DNA of 6,822 nt, from the NCBI GenBank assembly GCA_018971455.1, contig JAGXAV010000108.1, positions 1-6,822 on the forward strand. Reading direction: 5' to 3'. The DNA comes from Rhodospirillales bacterium. Lineage in GTDB: Bacteria; Pseudomonadota; Alphaproteobacteria; Acetobacterales; Acetobacteraceae. Below, in pieces: positions 1 to 5,473 of the stretch. The position numbers and the translations under genes are program-made. How positions within the stretch are numbered: the stretch's first letter is position 1; each line of letters begins with the position of its first letter. The notes under the pieces were generated by a model. That model did no database searches, was not told where the DNA came from, and was given only the letters and a program-made list of their open reading frames with translations.

Positions 1-93
1 CCTGGCCAACGCCCTCAGGCTCGCTTGACTATGCTGTATCGCTCGACGGATCGCCTCTGTCGTGGTGGCGCTGCCGTGAAGAACCTGGCCCAT
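1..93 (-). CDS. IS481-family transposase, N-terminal fragment (runs off left edge)
   Basis: Only the first 31 codons are in the window, read leftwards from an ATG at 93-91. The peptide starts MGQVLHGSATTTEAIRRAIQ and continues HSQASLRALAR. This matches the characteristic start of IS481-family (IS3-related) transposases, where a MGQV.HG.ATTT.AVR.AIQ.SQ.SL stretch leads into a helix-turn-helix that binds the element ends. A ribosome binding site, AGGA on the minus strand (100-103), lies 6 nt before the ATG and supports this start. The catalytic DDE core would lie outside the window, so it cannot be said whether the gene is intact. The family call rests on recall of the conserved N-terminus. Confidence 0.75.
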   Translation of the reverse strand, partial: MGQVLHGSATTTEAIRRAIQHSQASLRALAR

Positions 94-149
94 AGTGCTT
101 CCTTCCACTCACGCGAAAAGACTGCACCATCAAAACCCGGGATCAAACA
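1..149 (-). mobile_element. IS481-like insertion sequence, 5' end only
   Basis: The region upstream of the transposase start reads TGTTTGATCCCGGG on the minus strand, beginning at about 149. A TGT terminus is usual for IS481/IS3-type ends, so I place the element tip there. The other end, the second inverted repeat and any target duplication are outside the window. Only about 4 bp (150-153) separate this tip from the start of the IS5-family element. The boundary is inferred from the TGT and is not confirmed by a paired repeat. Confidence 0.55.
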
Positions 150-153
150 ATTA

Positions 154-174
154 GAGGCTGTCTCGAAACGCGTT
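154..174 (+). repeat. IS5 left terminal inverted repeat
   Basis: Begins GAGGCTGTCTCGAAACG and pairs with the right repeat at 1061-1080 with two mismatches in the first 17 positions. Confidence 0.85.
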
Positions 175-251
175 CGGTATGATCGTCTGGGATCTGGGCA
201 GTCGAGGCAAATCGTGATTCGTCGAGTTTGCAAAGAGCTGACGAGACAGCG

Positions 252-1058
252 ATGTGGACCCCGACCACCCGCCGGCAGCATAGCCGGGCGGGCCTACGCT
301 ATGGAAGCGACCTGACTGATGCCGAGTGGGCCATCCTCGGCCCGTTCCTCCCGCCCGAGGCGAAGTGCGGCCGCAAGCGGGCCTATGCGATGCGGGAGGT
401 GGTGAATGCCATGTGCTACGTTCTTCGTGGCGGCATCGCGTGGCGGCTGATGCCGGACACCTTCCCGCCCTGGCGCACCGTCTACCGCTGGTTTGTCCGG
501 CTGCGCGACGACGGCGCCTGGGAGACGATCAACCATCACCTGGTCATGCGTGACCGCGAGCGGGTCGGACGCGAGGCCAGCCCCACGGCGGCGGTGATTG
601 ACAGCCAGAGCGTCAAGACGACCGAGAGCGGGGGCATCCGGGGCTACGATGCAGGCAAGAAGATCAAGGGTCGCAAGCGACACGCGCTGGTGGACACGGG
701 CGGCCGGGCCCTCAAGCTCCAGGTCCACGCGGCCAACATCCAGGACCGCGACGGCGCCGGGCCGCTGCTGCGGGCATCGCGCCCAAGCTGGCCGTTCGTG
801 CAACTCGCCTATGCCGATGGCGGTTACGCCGGGCCTCGCGTCGCCGAGGCGAGCCCGATCCGTGTCGAGGTGGTGCGCAAGGCCGACAACCAGATCGGCT
901 TTGCCGTCATAGCCCGCCGCTGGGTCGTCGAGCGGTTCTTCGCCTGGATCAACCGCAACCGCCGCTTGGCCAAGGACGTCGAGGCTACGATCGCATCCGC
1001 ACAGGCCTTCCTCTACGCCGCTTCCGCAATCCTGCTGCTACGACGCATGGCACGTTAA
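252..1058 (+). CDS. IS5-family DDE transposase
   Basis: This is a 268-residue transposase that cuts and rejoins the ends of its own IS. The start chosen is ATG 252, giving MWTPTTRRQHSRAG, the usual opening of this family; an in-frame TTG at 228 would add 8 residues with no family support. Early comes the conserved DLTDAEWAILGPFLPP block, then the REVVNAMCYVLRGGIAWR and INHHLV helices. The DDE catalytic triad is all present: D117 in VIDSQSVKT (followed by GYDAGKKIKGRKRH), D189 in YADGGYAG and E227 in RRWVVERFFAWINRNRR. Length and motif order are normal with no frameshift, so the protein is probably active. No strong ribosome binding site is seen. It reads towards the broken binding-protein gene and has no functional link to the liv operon. 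Confidence 0.93.
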   Translation: MWTPTTRRQHSRAGLRYGSDLTDAEWAILGPFLPPEAKCGRKRAYAMREVVNAMCYVLRGGIAWRLMPDTFPPWRTVYRWFVRLRDDGAWETINHHLVMRDRERVGREASPTAAVIDSQSVKTTESGGIRGYDAGKKIKGRKRHALVDTGGRALKLQVHAANIQDRDGAGPLLRASRPSWPFVQLAYADGGYAGPRVAEASPIRVEVVRKADNQIGFAVIARRWVVERFFAWINRNRRLAKDVEATIASAQAFLYAASAILLLRRMAR

Positions 1059-1655
1059 TCAACCGATTCGAGACAGACTCTGATATAATTTCTTGGTCGT
1101 CTTGGTCTGCGCACAGCCGGTTTCATCGTTGGGATTGAGCATCACCATACTGCGTTCCGTGAGATGGTCCTTCATCCACCTGGCATAGGGCGGCATGAAG
1201 TCCGACGCCGTGCTGTACGCACGGAACAGAAACTTGGTCTTCGCGTCGATTGCCGCCGGCGTATAGGAAGTGGTGAGGGCCACGATCTTGTCGTTCTCGA
1301 TACGTTGCTTCAGCGCCATCGTTGGCGCCGAGGTCTGGATAACAATATATTTTACGTGGTCGAGATTGACGAGGCGGTTGTAGGCGGCAACTGCCTCCGC
1401 CGCCTTGTACCGGTCATCATATGCGACGATCTCGACCTTGTATCTCGTGCCTCCGACTTCGAGCCCGCCCTTCGCATTGATCTCGTCGGCGCGCGTCTGC
1501 ATGGAGCCCTTGGCAGCGTATCCCCAGGGTGCGCCGGGACCGGTAAGGGGGCCGATGAGGCCGATCTTGAGCGTCGCGGCCCCGGCGCCAGCGGCAACGC
1601 AGCCATATAGCGTCACGCAGAATAGTATCCGGTGGATGGTGGTTGCGATTCGCAT
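1059..1655 (-). pseudogene. Branched-chain amino acid/amide ABC transporter substrate-binding protein, 3' half lost
   Basis: The product would be a periplasmic type I binding protein (Peripla_BP_6/LivJ-like) that captures substrate for a Liv-type importer. Start ATG 1655-1653 has GGAG on the minus strand (1664-1667) 8 nt upstream. Residues 1-26 look like a Sec signal peptide ending AGA. The mature part opens TLKIGLIGPLTGPGAPWG, followed by DEINAKGGLEVGGTRYKVEI and YDDRYKAAEAVAAYNRLV, all typical of the N-terminal lobe. Native sequence continues to about residue 191 (TKTTKKLY); the last residues, SLSRIG, and the stop are encoded by the IS5 terminal repeat. Relatives are about 380-410 residues, so roughly half is missing, including most of the second lobe. 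The missing part is not found left of the IS5. It is divergent from livHMGF and probably was its partner. Confidence 0.88.
1061..1080 (-). repeat. IS5 right terminal inverted repeat
   Basis: Read inward on the minus strand it is GAGTCTGTCTCGAATCGGTT, matching the left end. It also supplies the last few codons and the TGA stop (1059-1061) of the truncated binding-protein reading frame. It begins 2 nt after the transposase TAA at 1056-1058. Confidence 0.85.
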
Positions 1656-1828
1656 GTAAGATGCTCCTTTCAAACGGTGGTGTTCCGCAACATTGCTCGT
1701 GGATCGGACAAAGACGCAGGGCAAAGGGCCGCAGCGAGCGTCCGGGTCGTACAAGGCTTTCGAGACGATGCGCACGAACGGCAAGGCGATGCGGCTGGTG
1801 CTACTTGCGGGCGGCGCGACCGGGGCGC

Positions 1829-1998
1829 GGCGGATGCTGTTTTCGCTGCCAGACCGCGCGGTATTGCACACATTGCACCGGTCTCATGCCGGCCGATCTC
1901 GGCGACCGCCCGCAGAGCAGCTGTGATCCGTTGACTATTCGATGCAACTCCGTTTCGTGCTGTTGCATCGATCAGTGCGTTCCCTTGGCGCCGTTCAT
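1829..1998 (-). pseudogene. Possible remnant of an IclR-type regulator N-terminus
   Basis: On the minus strand one frame reads QRITAALRAVAEIGRH (about 1933-1886) and then, after a few residues, AIPRGLAAKTASA (about 1867-1829). IclR-family regulators begin with a winged helix-turn-helix of the form R..aAL.avaeiGr...G..l.dIArgLgLkTasAH, and the spacing here is close. A plausible start lies upstream at ATG 1998-1996 with GGGGAG 4 nt before it, encoding MNGAKG. That frame stops at once (HTGA), and the IclR-like stretch sits in another frame, which suggests a frameshift. After residue KTASA no frame continues the family: the rest of the DNA-binding domain and the whole effector domain are absent. 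This is pattern recognition on a short stretch and could be chance similarity. Confidence 0.35.
1939..1971. repeat. Perfect 10-bp inverted repeat with 13-nt spacer
   Basis: TCGATGCAAC (1939-1948) is repeated inverted as GTTGCATCGA (1962-1971). There is no T-run after it on either strand, so it does not look like an intrinsic terminator. It could be a regulator operator, or simply fall within the possible regulator remnant. Confidence 0.6.
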
Positions 1999-2072
1999 GG
2001 AACTCCCCTGGCATCAATCACAACAGCCCAGTTTCTGAGGGTCAAGAGAAAGTTTTATATGAGGACGATAGT

Positions 2073-2084
2073 CCGTAAATACGA
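2073..2084. promoter_or_regulatory. CCGTAWATACGA box 1 (putative operator)
   Basis: CCGTAAATACGA, one base different from boxes 2 and 3. It is followed by an overlapping GAACGTTC palindrome (2083-2090). It sits 65 bp upstream of box 2 and close to a minus-strand TATAAA (2054-2059), so it may serve a divergent promoter. No known regulator is assigned. Confidence 0.5.
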
Positions 2085-2118
2085 ACGTTCTTATGGCCCA
2101 AATGTGCGCGCGCGCCGC

Positions 2119-2146
2119 TTGACGGGAGCGAGGAATGCCGTATATA
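2119..2146 (+). promoter_or_regulatory. Candidate sigma-70 promoter for the liv operon
   Basis: TTGACG (2119-2124) matches the -35 consensus at five of six positions. TATATA (2141-2146), a weaker -10 match, follows after a 16-bp spacer. Transcription would begin near 2153 and leave a leader of about 50 nt before livH. The -10 lies inside the second palindrome box and the expected start point lies next to the third, a layout that suits repression. The promoter is predicted from sequence only. Confidence 0.5.
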
Positions 2147-2149
2147 CGA
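2138..2149. promoter_or_regulatory. CCGTAWATACGA box 2 (putative operator over -10)
   Basis: CCGTATATACGA with the perfect palindromic core CGTATATACG. It covers the candidate -10 hexamer of the liv promoter. It is identical to box 3, whose start is exactly 20 bp downstream, about two helical turns, so bound proteins would lie on the same face of the DNA. Confidence 0.6.
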
Positions 2150-2157
2150 GTGAATTA

Positions 2158-2169
2158 CCGTATATACGA
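2158..2169. promoter_or_regulatory. CCGTAWATACGA box 3 (putative operator near +1)
   Basis: Identical to box 2 (CCGTATATACGA) and placed just after the predicted transcription start. Together with box 2 it suggests a dimeric repressor binding twice. The regulator is unknown; GntR, MarR, TetR and IclR members all use AT-centred palindromes of this size. Confidence 0.6.
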
Positions 2170-2193
2170 ACCAATAAGCGACGGGGAATACGT

Positions 2194-2198
2194 GGGGA
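2194..2198 (+). promoter_or_regulatory. Ribosome binding site that fixes the livH GTG start
   Basis: GGGGA lies 7 nt before GTG 2206. The next in-frame candidate, ATG 2218, would be 19 nt away, too far for this site. Confidence 0.7.
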
Positions 2199-2205
2199 AA
2201 CGACT

Positions 2206-3060
2206 GTGATTGCTCAGATGATTGTCAACGGGCTGCTGGGTGGGCTGATCTACGTGATCATGGCCCTCGGCTTCACGCTGATTTTCGGCATCATGCGGAT
2301 CGTGAATTTCGCGCACGGCGAGTTCTACATGCTTGGCGCTGTCGGCGTGCTGATCCTCTTCGGCGGCTTTGGCGTGAACTATTTCGTCGCTGTCGTTGCC
2401 GCGGGTCTGCTCACCGGTGCGCTGGGCATGATCGCGGAGCGCGTCCTGTTCCGCTCCGTGGTCGGCGAGGAGATGCCGGGGATGATCATGTCCCTCGGCC
2501 TCTCCATCATCCTGCAATCCATCGTCCTGCTCGCCCTCGGACCGGAGGAGCAGACCGTCGCCCGGCCGTTCTCCGGCATCTGGCGGATCGCCGGGGCCGT
2601 GGTTCCGTGGGACCGCACCGTGGTGTCAATCAGCGCCATCGTCGTTCTCGTCATCTTCTACATCTTCCTCAAATTCTCCCGCCTCGGCCTGGCCATGCAG
2701 GCGGTCGCCCAGGACCCCACCACCGCGTCGCTGATGGGCGTTGAATCCGGCACCATCTATGCGTCGGCCTACGGCATCGCCTGCCTGCTCGCCGGCCTCG
2801 GTGGCGCGCTGATGGCGCCCATCTACACGATCGGCCCTTACATGGGTCAGAACCCGATGTTGAAGGCATTTGTCGTCGTCGTCATCGGCGGCCTCGGCAG
2901 CATTCCCGGTGCCATGCTGGGTGGCTTGCTGCTCGGTCTCACGGAATCCGTGCTGTCGACCCTGATGGATTCCACCACCGCCCTCATCGCCTCCTTCGGC
3001 GTGGTCCTGCTTGTGGTGCTGATACGCCCCAACGGCTTGCTCGGGCGGACCGTGCGATGA
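2206..3060 (+). CDS. livH: Branched-chain amino acid ABC transporter permease LivH
   Basis: This is one of the two inner-membrane permeases of a Liv/HAAT importer; with LivM it forms the substrate channel. Starting at GTG 2206 it has 284 residues, normal for LivH. An upstream extension of the frame to 1942 is unlike the family and crosses the promoter region. The hallmark first segment, GGLIYVIMALGFTLIFGIMR, runs into IVNFAHGEFYMLGA, with NFAHGE at residues 34-39. Several further hydrophobic segments follow. The cytoplasmic coupling loop that contacts the ATPase (LGLAMQAVAQDPTTASLMGV) lies in the second half, and the end reads FGVVLLVVLIRPNGLLGR, typical of LivH. Its TGA stop overlaps the livM ATG. 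Substrate is not determined: Liv-family systems import branched-chain amino acids, but also amides, urea and aromatic acids. Confidence 0.95.
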   Translation: MIAQMIVNGLLGGLIYVIMALGFTLIFGIMRIVNFAHGEFYMLGAVGVLILFGGFGVNYFVAVVAAGLLTGALGMIAERVLFRSVVGEEMPGMIMSLGLSIILQSIVLLALGPEEQTVARPFSGIWRIAGAVVPWDRTVVSISAIVVLVIFYIFLKFSRLGLAMQAVAQDPTTASLMGVESGTIYASAYGIACLLAGLGGALMAPIYTIGPYMGQNPMLKAFVVVVIGGLGSIPGAMLGGLLLGLTESVLSTLMDSTTALIASFGVVLLVVLIRPNGLLGRTVR

Positions 3061-3977
3061 AGCTGCGCGTGGTCTACGGCCTCATCCTTCTGCTGGCGAT
3101 CCTGCCCTGGTTCATCGGCAGCCGCTACATCTTCCACATCGCCACCATGATCGTGATCATGATCCCGCTGGTCCTGGGCATGCACCTCATGGTGCGTATC
3201 GGCCAGCTTTCGCTGGCGCATCCCGCCTTCTGGGGCGTGGGCGCCTACGCCAGCGCGCTGCTGACCATGCGCCTCGGCATGCCGCCGCTGCTCTCCATCC
3301 TGGTCGGCGCCCTCATCCCTTCGCTCATGGCGCTGGTGCTCGGGCCCATCTTCCTGCGCATCAAGGGCGTCTTCTTCGTTCTCCTCACCTTTGCCTTCGG
3401 CGAGATCGTCGACCTGGTCTTTCAGGAATGGACCGACCTGTTCGGCGGCAATTCCGGGCTCTACGGGATTCCCAAGTTCTCGATCCTCGGCCTGCGCCTG
3501 ACGCAGATCCCGCACTATTACGTCCTCGGCCTCATCGCCGCCGTCCTCATCTATCTCCTGATGCGCGCGATAGAGCGTTCCGATATCGGCGCCATACTGG
3601 AATCGCTCAACGAGGACGAGATGCTGAGCCGCTCGATGGGCGCCAACGCGCTGGCCTGGCGGGTCGCCGCCTTCGTCGTCAGCGCCTTCGTGGCCGGCAT
3701 ATCGGGCGGCATCTACGCCTTCTACATCGGCTTCCTCTCGCCCGACCCGTTCGGCTTCCAGACGATCGTCGATCTCATCGTCATGGTCACCGTCGGCGGC
3801 GCGGGCACGGTCCTCGGCCCCGTGCTCGGCGCCATCGTGACGGTGCCGTTGCCGGAGCTTCTGCGTGACGCGCGCGAATACCAGCTCATGATCTACGGCG
3901 TCTGCCTCATCGGCTTCATGAAGTTCGCCAAGCAGGGGCTGATCTCGTTCATCGTCGACAAGCGGAGCGGCGCGTGA
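3057..3977 (+). CDS. livM: Branched-chain amino acid ABC transporter permease LivM
   Basis: The second inner-membrane permease of the importer, 306 residues and close to the usual LivM length. The start ATG at 3057 overlaps the livH stop as ATGA, which implies translational coupling. Residues 1-45 form two hydrophobic helices. The family signature GQLSLAHPAFWGVGAYASA begins at residue 49. The coupling loop (ERSDIGAILESLNEDEMLSR, from about residue 173) and the following SMGANALAWRVAAFVVSAF are typical LivM. So is GGIYAFYIGFLSPDPFGFQ, which precedes a glycine-rich TVGGAGTVLGPVLGA segment. No frameshift or truncation is seen. Its stop codon overlaps the livG GTG. Confidence 0.95.
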   Translation: MKLRVVYGLILLLAILPWFIGSRYIFHIATMIVIMIPLVLGMHLMVRIGQLSLAHPAFWGVGAYASALLTMRLGMPPLLSILVGALIPSLMALVLGPIFLRIKGVFFVLLTFAFGEIVDLVFQEWTDLFGGNSGLYGIPKFSILGLRLTQIPHYYVLGLIAAVLIYLLMRAIERSDIGAILESLNEDEMLSRSMGANALAWRVAAFVVSAFVAGISGGIYAFYIGFLSPDPFGFQTIVDLIVMVTVGGAGTVLGPVLGAIVTVPLPELLRDAREYQLMIYGVCLIGFMKFAKQGLISFIVDKRSGA

Positions 3978-4732
3978 CGGCCCCCCTTCTCCTGGTCGAG
4001 GGCCTTACCCGGCGCTTCGGCGGCCTGATCGCGGCGAGCGACGTTTCGTTCGCCGTCGCGCCCGGTGAAATCTTCGGCATCATCGGCCCCAATGGCGCCG
4101 GCAAGACGACGCTGTTCAACGTCATCGCCGGCCATTACCGGCCCACCTCCGGCCGGGTCGCGTTCGAGGGCACGGATATCTCCGGCCACGCGTCGGACGA
4201 GGTTGGTCGTCGCGGCATCGCCCGCACGTTCCAGGCGGTGCATGTCTTCAAGAACGAGACGGTTCGCGCCAATCTCCATCGGGCGGCCATCCTGGCGCGC
4301 CGCCACAATCCGCTTGCCTGGCTGTCCCGCCACCCTCACGCGACGCCCGATCTCGAGGGAACCGCGGCGTTCCTGGGGCTGGACAAGCTGCTCGACAACG
4401 TCGCCGGCTCGCTCGCCTACGGCTTGCAGAAGACGGTGGGCGTCGGGCTCGCCATGATGGTCGGCCCCAAGCTCATGCTGATGGATGAGCCGGCGGCCGG
4501 CCTCAACCCATCCGAAAAGATTGCCGCCGCCGCCCTCATCCGCCGCCTGCGCGACGAACGCGGCATCTCCGTTCTCCTGGTGGAGCACGACATGCCGCTG
4601 GTCATGGGTATCTGTGACCGCATCCTCGTGCTCAATCAGGGGATACCGATCGCCCTCGGGACACCTGCCGAGGTCAAGTCCAACCAGGCCGTCATTGATG
4701 CCTATCTCGGGGAGGACTACGAGTTTGCTTGA
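3974..4732 (+). CDS. livG: Branched-chain amino acid ABC transporter ATP-binding protein LivG
   Basis: A cytoplasmic ATPase of 252 residues that pairs with LivF to power the LivHM channel. It starts at GTG 3974, overlapping the livM stop as GTGA. Walker A is GPNGAGKT at residues 38-45. The Q-loop lies in ARTFQAVHVFKNETVRANL, the LivG pattern. Walker B is LMLMDEP with D171 and E172, and the switch histidine is H205 in LLVEHDMPLVMGICDRI. The C-terminal IPIALGTPAEVKSNQAVIDAYLGEDY is typical. The ABC signature is unusual: the common LSYGQQ is LAYGLQ (from residue 147), followed by KTVGVGLAMM instead of the usual R.LEIARAL. Other motifs are intact, so function is expected. It overlaps livF by 8 bp. 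Confidence 0.94.
   Translation: MTAPLLLVEGLTRRFGGLIAASDVSFAVAPGEIFGIIGPNGAGKTTLFNVIAGHYRPTSGRVAFEGTDISGHASDEVGRRGIARTFQAVHVFKNETVRANLHRAAILARRHNPLAWLSRHPHATPDLEGTAAFLGLDKLLDNVAGSLAYGLQKTVGVGLAMMVGPKLMLMDEPAAGLNPSEKIAAAALIRRLRDERGISVLLVEHDMPLVMGICDRILVLNQGIPIALGTPAEVKSNQAVIDAYLGEDYEFA
4709..4716 (+). promoter_or_regulatory. Ribosome binding site that fixes the livF TTG start
   Basis: GGGGAGGA lies 8 nt before TTG 4725, inside the end of livG. No ATG gives a family-like N-terminus here, so this site decides the start. Confidence 0.75.
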
Positions 4733-5447
4733 GGTGCGGAACATCGTGGTCGAATATGGCGGCGTCCGCGCCTTGCACGACGTTTCGGTGCATGTGCCGG
4801 AGCGGGGCGTGCTCGCCGTCATCGGCGCCAACGGGGCGGGCAAATCGACCCTGTTGAAGACCATGGCGGGGCTGGTGCACCAGAAATCCGGCACCGTGCT
4901 GCTCGAGGGGCAGGACATCTCGGCGCTACGGCCGCACGCGCGGCTCGATCGCGGCATTGTCCTGTGTCCGGAAGGGCGGCGCCTGTTCCCCGACCTCACC
5001 GTGCTCGAAAACATCCGCATGGGGGCATATCGGCTCCGCGACCGTGCGGAGTTCCGCCGCCGGCTCGCACGCCTCCACGACAGCTTCCCCCGCATTGCCG
5101 AGCGTGCCGGCCAAATCGCCTCGTCACTGTCCGGTGGCGAGCAGCAGATGGTGGCCATCGCCCGCGCCCTCATCAGCCATCCCCGCGTGTTGATGCTCGA
5201 CGAGCCGACCCTCGGTCTCGCGCCCAAGATGATTCACGAGGTCGCGCGTCTGGTCCGAAGCTTCCGCGACGAGGGCATCACAATCGTCATCGTCGAGCAG
5301 AACGCAAAGCTCGCCCTGCGAATTTCCGACCAGGCCGTCGTCCTGGAAACCGGCCATGTCGCACTCGCCGGACCAAGCGCCGAACTAATCAGCAGCAAAG
5401 AAGTCCAAAACTCATATCTCGGCGGGCGGCGCCTCGATCCACTATGA
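4725..5447 (+). CDS. livF: Branched-chain amino acid ABC transporter ATP-binding protein LivF
   Basis: The second cytoplasmic ATPase of the importer, 240 residues, of the LivF type. The start TTG 4725 gives MLEVRNIVVEYGGVRALHDV, the standard LivF opening, and has a strong ribosome binding site. The open frame extends upstream inside livG, but that part is an artefact of the other frame. Walker A is GANGAGKS (residues 34-41). The region LCPEGRRLFPDLTVLENI is the LivF Q-loop region. The signature LSGGEQQ starts at residue 135, Walker B is LMLDEP (D159, E160), and VEQN replaces the switch histidine, as is normal in LivF. All motifs are intact. The last gene of the transporter set, it ends 26 nt before the dehydrogenase. 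Confidence 0.95.
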   Translation: MLEVRNIVVEYGGVRALHDVSVHVPERGVLAVIGANGAGKSTLLKTMAGLVHQKSGTVLLEGQDISALRPHARLDRGIVLCPEGRRLFPDLTVLENIRMGAYRLRDRAEFRRRLARLHDSFPRIAERAGQIASSLSGGEQQMVAIARALISHPRVLMLDEPTLGLAPKMIHEVARLVRSFRDEGITIVIVEQNAKLALRISDQAVVLETGHVALAGPSAELISSKEVQNSYLGGRRLDPL

Positions 5448-5459
5448 ACGGCAGAAGAT

Positions 5460-5465
5460 GAAGGA
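5460..5465 (+). promoter_or_regulatory. Ribosome binding site that fixes the dehydrogenase TTG start
   Basis: GAAGGA lies 8 nt before TTG 5474, in the short gap after livF. It supports TTG as the start because no ATG gives the normal SDR N-terminus. Confidence 0.65.
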
Positions 5466-5473
5466 CAATTGAC

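Larger units (their letters stand above)
154..1080 (+). mobile_element. IS5-family insertion sequence, complete (about 927 bp)
   Basis: The two ends form imperfect inverted repeats. The left end reads GAGGCTGTCTCGAAACG from 154; the right end, read inward on the minus strand from 1080, is GAGTCTGTCTCGAATCG, so 15 of 17 positions match. A single intact transposase gene fills most of the interior, as usual for one-ORF IS5 members. IS427/IS1031-type IS5 elements target short TA or TNA sites. Here the left flank is TTA (151-153) but the right flank is TGA (1081-1083), so there is no exact target duplication. The right end cuts the binding-protein gene, while the left flank is IS481 sequence. The two flanks therefore do not come from one simple insertion into one gene. 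Confidence 0.9.
1656..2205. other. Divergent intergenic region between binding protein and livH
   Basis: About 550 bp with no intact gene. From about 1660 to 1828 I recognise nothing in any frame. From 1829 to 1998 the minus strand carries a possible regulator remnant, described separately. From 2050 to 2205 the sequence becomes locally AT-richer and carries the palindromic repeats, a candidate promoter for livH and the livH ribosome binding site. An alternating GC run at 2104-2114 (GTGCGCGCGCG) is the only low-complexity stretch. Confidence 0.7.

Noticed and set aside
25..315. Plus-strand open frame at the left edge
   Set aside because: It runs antisense to the recognisable IS481 transposase start and crosses the IS5 end.
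1164..1610. Plus-strand open frame of 148 codons opposite the binding protein
   Set aside because: It is a mirror of the binding-protein frame, which has a signal peptide and clear family sequence.
2104..2114. Alternating GC run as a possible Z-DNA element
   Set aside because: Too short and common in high-GC DNA to support a claim.
1942..2205. N-terminal extension of livH
   Set aside because: The extra 88 residues are unlike LivH, cross the palindromes and the promoter, and are not needed given the ribosome binding site before GTG 2206.
2847..3515. Minus-strand open frame of 222 codons across livH and livM
   Set aside because: Composition is biased to E, D, Q, R and H, typical of the reverse of membrane-protein codons; no motif.
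3893..5227. Long minus-strand open frame of 444 codons
   Set aside because: It is antisense to livG and livF, whose products have all ABC motifs; it is low-complexity and arginine/serine-rich with no family resemblance. High-GC codon use creates such shadows.
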